Positions 16,537 through 22,733 of a DNA stretch of 22,733 bases are shown here, piece after piece. The notes beneath the pieces are model-generated. The model was not told the DNA's origin and did no database searches. It saw nothing but the letters and a program-made list of their open reading frames with translations. Position 1 is the stretch's first letter; the number at the start of each line of letters is the position of its first letter. Position numbers and translations under genes: made by a program. This DNA comes from a bacterium UBP3_UBA6266 (GTDB lineage: Bacteria; Auribacterota; UBA6266), in contig DJVC01000098.1 in assembly GCA_002440765.1 (NCBI GenBank), positions 6,303 through 29,035 of the forward strand, given 5' to 3'.

Positions 16537-17366
16537 TTAAAATTTATGACCTCTTTTGTGGATGGCTCTTTTTTCCCCGACGGTAATTTCGGGGTATCCG
16601 CGGAAGTCCCGGTCTTTCTCTCAAATTTTACTTTGTCTATAAACACGTCATACGGAGCGCATTCAAAGTTTGCATCAAGCTGAACCGCTACCGCAAGATG
16701 GTCGGCTTCCTCAAACATAGGATCCGGCCGGACAGATATATCGAGCAAATGTCTTTTTCTGTCCACCGTAAATTCCCTGTATAAAACTTTTCCGTCAACA
16801 ATAGCACCTTCCATTTTGAAGTAATACCACTTCTTGGGTTCGAAAGTCTGATAAATACCCAGATCTGTCCATGGCTTAGGATTATGAGGATCCCAGTATC
16901 TCCACTGAGGAGCCCCTTCTCCCACATTCTGCCATTGAAGCGCAAATTCATATCTCTTTGATAAATCCCACTTGCTCATACTGAATTCAATTGCCTGTAT
17001 AGTGGACGGAGCTCCCTCATTGTTAAATGTTGTTTTGGGGCGAAACATAAAATACAGGGATAAAGAAAAATCAACTGCTTCAGGTTCAGGAAACAAATCG
17101 GCAAAAAAATGGACATTCGCATAAGGGTACCCTTTAAGTATCGAAATCTTCAGGGCGTCTCCGTCCAAAGAAGGATTATTGACCTTTTTTATGGACCACA
17201 TCGGAGATCCTTTGCAAAAGGTGAACCAGGAAGAATCGTATTCTTCTAAATTGTCCACCGCGGAAATATAATGCCTGACATTGTTCTTAGTTGAACAGCC
17301 AAACGGGAAAAACAAAACACATAAGGCCAGTAAAACCGCCGTCTTAATCTTGAAAATATATTTCAT
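16533..17366 (-). CDS. Putative secreted lipoprotein with concanavalin/LamG-like beta-sandwich
   Basis: The 277-residue product has a basic start, a hydrophobic signal core (residues 8-22) and Cys24 in FPFGCS, a poor but usable lipobox. The mature part is rich in alternating beta-strand patterns with tryptophans (WFTFCKGSPMWSI, FALQWQNVGEGAPQWRYW, WYYFKMEGAIVDGKV) and a late FIDKVKFE strand, the look of a jelly-roll carbohydrate-binding or LamG-type fold. No catalytic motif is recognised. An in-frame ORF extends upstream to 17447, but the ATG at 17366 is chosen because it begins the signal peptide and has GAGGAGGG 4 nt before it. Its C-terminal tail is low-complexity Lys/Ser/Pro. The fold assignment is a visual guess; polysaccharide binding fits the neighbours. 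Confidence 0.82.
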   Translation of the reverse strand: MKYIFKIKTAVLLALCVLFFPFGCSTKNNVRHYISAVDNLEEYDSSWFTFCKGSPMWSIKKVNNPSLDGDALKISILKGYPYANVHFFADLFPEPEAVDFSLSLYFMFRPKTTFNNEGAPSTIQAIEFSMSKWDLSKRYEFALQWQNVGEGAPQWRYWDPHNPKPWTDLGIYQTFEPKKWYYFKMEGAIVDGKVLYREFTVDRKRHLLDISVRPDPMFEEADHLAVAVQLDANFECAPYDVFIDKVKFERKTGTSADTPKLPSGKKEPSTKEVINFK

Positions 17367-17370
17367 CAGT

Positions 17371-17378
17371 CCCTCCTC
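17371..17378 (-). promoter_or_regulatory. Strong ribosome binding site deciding the lipoprotein start
   Basis: The minus strand reads GAGGAGGG, 4 nt before the ATG at 17366, in the 25-bp gap after the membrane protein gene. This rules against the upstream in-frame start at 17447, which would add 27 residues and overlap the previous gene. Confidence 0.8.
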
Positions 17379-17391
17379 AAGGAAGCAAATC

Positions 17392-19050
17392 TCATATAAA
17401 CCGCGTAAAAAATCCTTTAAACGTAAACACAACACAAAAAAGCACAAACACGCTGATCGGAAGCAATCCCCAAAGTATTTTTTGATATGAGGGGCTTTCT
17501 CTCATATTAACTATTGTCGTTATCCCGTCCGGACTGCCTTTTGTCCATACCGAACATTCCCTGCTTTTTTTCCCGATTTCCGCTTTCAATGTCCACCCCG
17601 TATTTTTCAGGAACGGAATATAATATTCGCTGAAACAGAATACATAATTAAGGTCATAATCCTCGGAAGCACCCAGTATTTCAAGTAATGCCACTCTTCC
17701 CTGTTCTCCGAAATATTTCGTGTTATCTATCTTTTCAATCGGATATTTGTTCAGGATATCAAGCTCCCTTGAAGCATGGAGGTTGCCGTCCAATGTTTCG
17801 GTCTTAGTCAAATACGAAATATTTGAGATCCTGTCTCCTAAACCGAGAGTAATATATCTCGCGTTATTTTTGACCGTATTATTTATAAAATCCACAGTTT
17901 CTTCAATGCTGCCGCGATATTCCTGATGAGGCAGCCAGAACGAAGAAGTCTGACACACGACAAATGCCGCCAGTATCAATATACAGAGAACATAAAAATG
18001 GGAACGCCACTCTTTTCTAAGGCCGTATAATATCGAAGATGCGATAGGCAGGGCAAAAATGGTCGCCCAAAGAGAAATCCTGTCCAGCGTTATTATATAA
18101 AACAGACTTCCGAGTATCCTTCTTGAAAAAGCAAATGTATCTCCCAAAGATACCAAAAACGAAAAAATAAAAACCATTAGAAGAAAACGGTTTCTTTTGC
18201 TTAATCTGAAAACAAACAGAAAGGGGATAAAGGGAATATAAGTCAGATACGGCAGAAAACAGAAAACGAGAAAAGCCCTGAAATCTCTCAGATAATTTGC
18301 CCGGCTTAAATGATATATCGACTCCGCTGATTTTTTTATAAAAAACTGAAGATTCCAATAAGGGCACAGAACTATGAAATCAAACACCAATAAAAGGAGC
18401 CCGAAACTGAACAGGTGCTTTAAAAACATCCTGCGCATTACATATTTTCTGAATTTATAAAAAACGTTTATGGCAAAAAAAACAGGAAAGATCAGGATCC
18501 CGGTAAAATGATGCGAAAAAACAACAATTAAAGCTGCCAGAAACGATATTAAAAAATACGGTCTTCTGCCTGTTCTCTGCCAAAGGACAAAATAAACAAG
18601 CGAATACATAGAAAAAGGCAGGCTCCACATGGTCGTAATCTGTCCATTTCTAAAAACGGTAAGAGATATCGAAGAAAGAAATACCGCTAAGAAAGCGGCA
18701 TAAACGGCCCGGCGCTTACCCTGCCATAACCTGGCAAAAAGATATATGGAGGAAGGAAGGAGAAAATATATCAACACCAGAATAAAAGAGTAAGATGCCT
18801 TAAGCCCTGCAAACAGTGAAAATATGGCGATAAGCTGATGAAGCAAAGGGGGATAATGCGCAATGGAAAATCCGCCGTACCAGCTGCTATTCCACAGCGA
18901 GAAAAAATTGTTTGAGTAATGTGAACCCAAAAAAACATGCGTGTATGCGTCAAATGTATTCCACTGCCAGCCAAGACAGACAAACAGCAGGCATACAGTT
19001 GCCGATGCCAGGGATGCAAAAAATAAAATTCTAAAAACTGATTTATCCAT
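17392..19050 (-). CDS. Polytopic membrane protein, PTPS-related / GT-C-like glycosyltransferase
   Basis: The 552-residue protein has many hydrophobic segments (about 10 to 12) over residues 8-375, then a soluble extracytoplasmic region (about 378-525) and a last membrane helix (528-548). The first extracytoplasmic loop carries an acidic DAYTH at 34-38 and the later GGFSIAHYPPLLHQL, the pattern of the 6-pyruvoyl-tetrahydropterin-synthase-related membrane family, which resembles GT-C glycosyltransferases using lipid-linked sugars. This is a family-level guess; the sugar and acceptor are unknown. It begins 5 bp after the GT4-like gene with only a weak ribosome site, and precedes the lipoprotein by 25 bp. 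The natural reading is a sugar transferase or polymer-modifying membrane component of the envelope cluster. Confidence 0.88.
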   Translation of the reverse strand: MDKSVFRILFFASLASATVCLLFVCLGWQWNTFDAYTHVFLGSHYSNNFFSLWNSSWYGGFSIAHYPPLLHQLIAIFSLFAGLKASYSFILVLIYFLLPSSIYLFARLWQGKRRAVYAAFLAVFLSSISLTVFRNGQITTMWSLPFSMYSLVYFVLWQRTGRRPYFLISFLAALIVVFSHHFTGILIFPVFFAINVFYKFRKYVMRRMFLKHLFSFGLLLLVFDFIVLCPYWNLQFFIKKSAESIYHLSRANYLRDFRAFLVFCFLPYLTYIPFIPFLFVFRLSKRNRFLLMVFIFSFLVSLGDTFAFSRRILGSLFYIITLDRISLWATIFALPIASSILYGLRKEWRSHFYVLCILILAAFVVCQTSSFWLPHQEYRGSIEETVDFINNTVKNNARYITLGLGDRISNISYLTKTETLDGNLHASRELDILNKYPIEKIDNTKYFGEQGRVALLEILGASEDYDLNYVFCFSEYYIPFLKNTGWTLKAEIGKKSRECSVWTKGSPDGITTIVNMRESPSYQKILWGLLPISVFVLFCVVFTFKGFFTRFI

Positions 19051-19055
19051 AAATA

Positions 19056-20234
19056 CTATTCTTTAATTTTCGCGCGCATTAGTTCTCCCACCATTTCTCC
19101 GGCAATATTCGAAATATAAATTTTCTGACCTATCCTGAAATTATGCGCCCCGTCCGTTTTTTGTTTTTCAAAATCATCGAGATACTCTTTTATTCTGGCT
19201 TTAAAAGCTGTTTCGTCCCCTGCGGTAACACGGGCAATCCTGACGCCCGTATTTTCGATAAGGTCTTCCATTTCAATAGAATCATAAGCCACTATGGGAC
19301 GGCCGTAATTAATCGCAAGGTGCGCAATTCCCGATGTTCCGGTATAAAAATCGTACGGTATTACAACTACATTAACATCCGAAAAGAGCGCCGGCAGATG
19401 TTCCTCAAGGACATATCCGCGGAAATCGATAAAATTATGCAGAGCGTGTTCGATAACCTCTTCCACATGACCTTTAAAATAAGGATGACTTCTTCCCGCT
19501 ATTATCAGTTTGACTTCACAATCTTCTTCAAACAGAGCCTTTGCTATCTCAATTATACGGTCAAGTTTTTTATATGCGCCGAACTTACCCATTACCAGCA
19601 CATTTTTTGATTTTTTATGCGGGAGGGGATCTTTTAATTTTAGAAAACAGCCGTGCGGAACATACCTCACATTTCTGGCCTTGTATCTGGATTCAAGGAA
19701 CTCCTTATACCTTTCCACGAGAACAAAAACCTTATCGGCCAATTTGAATGACCTTGTTATAAGATTGCATCCCATTTTAAAGATTGTGTTTTTTGTCTTT
19801 CCATAAGTGCCCATATCGATATTTTCATAAAGATGATGCAGAATTATACCTGTTTTAAATCCCATGATTTTAATCAGCGCGGGCGTCAAAAGGTTAATAA
19901 AGGACCTGTATCCCCTGAAACTGAATGAGCTGAAGATCAAACTGAATATCACCAGATCGGGCTGTTCTTTTCTGACAAGTTTTGCAATGTTGTACCATGA
20001 AAAATATGAATCGAACTTCCATACTCTTCTTATTGCTACTTTCGTGCATTTAACCTTTTTAAGGTTCTTTTTCTCTATATCCGTAAGCATATTGGATATA
20101 GCGATACATTTATGCCCCAACTCCCCGATAGCCCTGCTTAAATGGCAATTATACTCGTTCAACCCCTGCTTGCTCGGGGGAAGGCACCCTATTATGGCTA
20201 TTTTTAATTTATCACCAGAAATATCTTGATTCAC
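19056..20234 (-). CDS. Glycosyltransferase, GT4-like (GT-B fold)
   Basis: The 392-residue cytoplasmic enzyme transfers a sugar from a nucleotide donor. The N-terminal Rossmann half begins KIAIIGCLPPSKQGLNEYN (glycine loop for the acceptor side). The C-terminal half shows the NVLVMGKFGAYKKLDRIIE strand-helix, IIAGRSHPYF, IDFRGYV, and VVVIPYDFYTGTSGIAHLAINYGRPIVAYD. The last block is where GT4 enzymes carry the EX7E motif; here the glutamates are not obvious and a TSG is found instead, as in some divergent GT4 members. The start is GTG at 20234: no ATG occurs in frame before Met49, which would remove the first strand. This gives a 23-bp overlap with the TPR-barrel gene end. The sugar is unknown. 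Confidence 0.92.
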   Translation of the reverse strand: MNQDISGDKLKIAIIGCLPPSKQGLNEYNCHLSRAIGELGHKCIAISNMLTDIEKKNLKKVKCTKVAIRRVWKFDSYFSWYNIAKLVRKEQPDLVIFSLIFSSFSFRGYRSFINLLTPALIKIMGFKTGIILHHLYENIDMGTYGKTKNTIFKMGCNLITRSFKLADKVFVLVERYKEFLESRYKARNVRYVPHGCFLKLKDPLPHKKSKNVLVMGKFGAYKKLDRIIEIAKALFEEDCEVKLIIAGRSHPYFKGHVEEVIEHALHNFIDFRGYVLEEHLPALFSDVNVVVIPYDFYTGTSGIAHLAINYGRPIVAYDSIEMEDLIENTGVRIARVTAGDETAFKARIKEYLDDFEKQKTDGAHNFRIGQKIYISNIAGEMVGELMRAKIKE

Positions 20235-22733
20235 AATACACCGTGGTTAAATTTTTATCTCTCGACCTTGGAAATCTAGGGAATATGTCAGCCTTATAGC
20301 CTATTATAAACTCAACCGGGTTTTGAAAGCTTATTTCCCTGCCCTCAATAACCTGTTCGTTACGCACAAAATCCTTATAAACAAACTCACCTCTTAACTC
20401 CCAGTAATCAAACGTATCATATCCCGGGCAGTGGAAATAACTTCCCGACGCTCTCAAAGAAAAAATATCATTAAGTTTAAATTTTATGCCCCCTCTCGGT
20501 TTTATTATAATCGTATCTATATCGGGACCCGTTTTAATCGTGTCAAGGTGATAAACAGCTTCCAGCTCGGCAAATATCCTCAGCTTTTCATTATGAATGT
20601 TCTTATCAAAAAACAGGACCCCTTTATATCTGTAATCATAGTTCGGATAATCAGGCCCTTGTATCGAATAGTAAACTTCGCCGTCACAGAAAAAATAAGA
20701 TTTATCGGGAAATTCCTTCAGCAGCCTGGCTCTTAGCTGGTGGCTCCTGAAATGGTCCGGAGCGTCCCTGTAATCACCGACTCCAAAGACATATTCCGTC
20801 TCTAATTTGACGCCTATATCTTCAAATATCCAGGCAGGCAAAGCCCTTATTCCGAAGTTATAGATATCTATCCTGAAATCGGACTGGAATATTTTGTCTA
20901 TGCTGAAGTTGGATCCGTGAAGATACGCATATTTAAAATAAGGGAATACCGTAATATCACCCATAAATGTATCAGGGAATGTGTGCTCCAGTTCAGTCCT
21001 GTTTATCAATTCTATATCCTCAACAAGAGGATCCTGCCTGTCTATTTTCCTGTCATATGAAAAATAGTTATGAATAAGCGGAAGGTTGCTGAAATTCAGG
21101 TTTACGTTACTCTCGACAAAGTTTCCTTTTGTCAATTGGGCGGGGGGAAGATCTTCGCTGTCACGGGAAACCTTGTCAAATCTTAAGCCTCTTATCATAT
21201 TTTCTATATTGCTGAGCTCGGGTTCGTATCTGTAACCGAAAGATACCGAGGCAGGCAGGCCAAAATGATAACCGCTCGTACCCGTCTGAGAAAAATAATC
21301 ATTCCTTATATTACGGTTGATATCGGCAAATTCCTCATCATCGGCTTTCCCGACAGCTTTTTTCAAATACATATTCCCTTCTTTGTACAAGCGTCTTGAG
21401 CGGTAATGATAAGAAAGAGCCATTAAAAGATGCGGATCTTCGGGAGATAACGCCAGGGCTCTCTTCAGTTCAAGTTCAGATTCTTTCATATCAAAATTTC
21501 TTAGGTTCCAGGCCCTGATCTCGTGAAGATACGGCATGGCGGGATTCAGGCTGATGGCTTTCTGATATTCCTTATCCGCTTCTTTATATCTGTTCCGGCT
21601 CCTTAACACTTCCCCTCTAAGCAGGTGTACCTCATAAGTATCTCTTATGCCCTGTATCTTGTCGATTATTTCATTGGCTTCGCTTATCCTTCCTTCTTTT
21701 ATGAAAATCTTTGCGAGAATTAACATCGCCCATTCATAATTGTTGTCTATATTATTTAAAATATACTTACAAATTTCTTCCGATTTTTTTATATCCTGTT
21801 CATTTTCTTTTCTCAGTAAAATATCGGCTTTCGCCGCAAGAAAAACTTTATCATCTTTATATGAATCAAGCGCTTTATCTATTTTCCCCTCCACTGAATC
21901 ATATGTACCCCGCCGTGTTAAACCTCCCTCCTCTTTCTTCTCCTCTTTTTCTTCGGCAAGCACAATTTTATATTTATCCGGCTTAAGCTCATCTTCTATT
22001 CTCTCCGCCATCAAGACCTTCTGGGATTTATCCTCTACCAGGACATACCGGTCGCCGGCATCCCCGGTAATATCCGATATTTCCGTATCTATCTGTTTTG
22101 ACAAAGCAATAAATACATCCAAATTTTCGGGATTAAGTTTAAGAGACCTGCTGAATTCGGCTTCAGCGGAAGCCGGGTCATAATTTTTCAGGTTCCACGC
22201 TCTCATCTCATGGAGATAGGCATCGTCCGGCTTCATCCCGATGGCTTTCAGGAATTCAGGGTCGGCTTCCCTGTATTTTCCCTCCCCGCTTAATGTCTGT
22301 GCCCTCAGAAGATGTATCTCGTACGTCTCTTTTTTCTTCTCGAGTTTATCAAGCAGGCTGTAAGCTTCATCGTACCTCTTTTCCGCCGTGTATATCTTGG
22401 CCAGGGTGAGCATCGGCCAGTCATATTCGCTGTCAAGTCTGCTTAGAATATAATCGCACAGGTCTTCGGATTCCTTTAAATCGCCGCGAATAAAAAGTTG
22501 GTCAGCTGCCTGCGCCATTAGCAGGGTGTTGTTGTCCTTTCCCAGTTCCTCTGAATATTTTTTCTCAATGTTTTCTATCTTTTCTTTTTCGTATTCGATC
22601 TCTCTTTTCCTGTTTATTTCAACCAGGTCGATAATCTCTTTCCCCGCATTCTTATTTCCCGGGTCCAGTTCCAAAACTATCTCAAATTCTTTTTGAGATT
22701 CAGCCGGGTCATAATTTTTCAGGTTCCACGCTC
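20212..22733 (-). CDS. TPR-repeat outer-membrane beta-barrel protein, 5' end cut by window edge
   Basis: The frame is open through the right window edge: upstream of the TTG at 22674 the codons continue as AWNLKNYDPAESQKEFE, a repeat of the internal sequence. So the gene starts outside and the TTG is not a start. About 839 residues are visible. The N-terminal half is tetratricopeptide-like helices in long modules (AWNL[KR]N at about 22731, 22200 and 21513), joined by charged Lys/Glu linkers. From about nt 21300 the sequence turns into amphipathic beta strands rich in Tyr/Phe (VSFGYRYEPELS, VFPYFKYAYLHG) and ends in SRYFW, an outer-membrane beta-signal. TPR plus C-terminal barrel is the layout of exopolysaccharide exporters PgaA and BcsC. 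Export is inferred from that layout and the glycosyltransferase next door. A lipoprotein or adhesin role is possible. Confidence 0.9.
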   Translation of the reverse strand, partial: AWNLKNYDPAESQKEFEIVLELDPGNKNAGKEIIDLVEINRKREIEYEKEKIENIEKKYSEELGKDNNTLLMAQAADQLFIRGDLKESEDLCDYILSRLDSEYDWPMLTLAKIYTAEKRYDEAYSLLDKLEKKKETYEIHLLRAQTLSGEGKYREADPEFLKAIGMKPDDAYLHEMRAWNLKNYDPASAEAEFSRSLKLNPENLDVFIALSKQIDTEISDITGDAGDRYVLVEDKSQKVLMAERIEDELKPDKYKIVLAEEKEEKKEEGGLTRRGTYDSVEGKIDKALDSYKDDKVFLAAKADILLRKENEQDIKKSEEICKYILNNIDNNYEWAMLILAKIFIKEGRISEANEIIDKIQGIRDTYEVHLLRGEVLRSRNRYKEADKEYQKAISLNPAMPYLHEIRAWNLRNFDMKESELELKRALALSPEDPHLLMALSYHYRSRRLYKEGNMYLKKAVGKADDEEFADINRNIRNDYFSQTGTSGYHFGLPASVSFGYRYEPELSNIENMIRGLRFDKVSRDSEDLPPAQLTKGNFVESNVNLNFSNLPLIHNYFSYDRKIDRQDPLVEDIELINRTELEHTFPDTFMGDITVFPYFKYAYLHGSNFSIDKIFQSDFRIDIYNFGIRALPAWIFEDIGVKLETEYVFGVGDYRDAPDHFRSHQLRARLLKEFPDKSYFFCDGEVYYSIQGPDYPNYDYRYKGVLFFDKNIHNEKLRIFAELEAVYHLDTIKTGPDIDTIIIKPRGGIKFKLNDIFSLRASGSYFHCPGYDTFDYWELRGEFVYKDFVRNEQVIEGREISFQNPVEFIIGYKADIFPRFPRSRDKNLTTVYCESRYFW
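22171..22202 (-). repeat. 32-bp exact repeat inside the TPR gene (copy 1)
   Basis: These 32 bases are identical to 22702-22733 at the window edge, 531 bp (177 codons) apart and in frame. They encode the AWNLKNYDPA module joint. A third, diverged copy lies near 21494-21515, 687 bp (229 codons) away. Identity at DNA level implies recent duplication or gene conversion of TPR modules. Confidence 0.85.
22702..22733 (-). repeat. 32-bp exact repeat inside the TPR gene (copy 2, at window edge)
   Basis: Identical to 22171-22202. It reaches the last base of the window, so the repeat may be longer than 32 bp. Confidence 0.85.

Noticed and set aside
17367..17447. Extended N-terminus of the lipoprotein
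   Set aside because: Would place residues before a clear signal peptide and ignore the GAGGAGGG site directly before the ATG at 17366.
22672..22674. TTG as start of the TPR-barrel gene
   Set aside because: The frame continues upstream to the window edge as AWNLKNYDPAESQ, a clear repeat of an internal module, so the gene is truncated and not started here.

Overview
The window reads as a piece of a chromosome from an uncultured, Gram-negative-type (diderm) bacterium. A C-terminal outer-membrane beta-barrel with a terminal aromatic residue indicates the outer membrane. Gene content (ApgM-type proposed homoserine kinase, citramalate synthase, PTPS-related membrane glycosyltransferase, TPR-barrel) would fit lineages such as Omnitrophota or other deep-branching anaerobes, but that placement is a guess from gene style, not a search result. 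Every gene lies on the minus strand, so the window reads from high to low coordinates.

Region A (22733 to 16075) is a tightly packed five-gene surface-polysaccharide or cell-envelope cluster. It holds a TPR/beta-barrel outer-membrane protein (cut by the window edge), a GT4-like glycosyltransferase, a polytopic PTPS-related/GT-C-like membrane protein, a putative lipoprotein with a concanavalin-like look, and a small single-pass membrane protein. Gene borders overlap or are 5 to 25 bp apart, as in one operon. The architecture recalls exopolysaccharide export systems that use TPR-porins (PgaA, BcsC and PelB types), but no synthase is visible here.

Region B (16074 to 15171) is about 900 bp without a protein gene. 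It holds an intact tRNA-Pro(GGG) bracketed by broken tRNA-Pro copies. On its 5' side lies a 29-nt copy of the tRNA start, interrupted by two insertions (151 bp and 26 bp) that both contain hairpins. On its 3' side lies a 20-nt copy of the tRNA tail attached to a nested palindromic element. This is the most unusual part of the window. A good sigma70-like promoter for the next gene closes the region.

Region C (15170 to 10913) holds two signalling genes: a membrane diguanylate cyclase (GGEEF with an inhibitory I-site) and a 1044-residue soluble hybrid histidine kinase (PAS repeats, GAF, HisKA, HATPase, receiver).

Region D (10758 to 1) is an amino-acid biosynthesis operon with an apparent promoter upstream of its first gene: hom, thrC, apgM-like (proposed homoserine kinase), lysC, cimA, valS, uvrB. 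Together they cover aspartate activation, homoserine formation, threonine synthesis, and a threonine-independent citramalate entry to isoleucine. Valyl-tRNA synthetase and the UvrB repair protein are translationally linked at the end. uvrB is cut by the left window edge.
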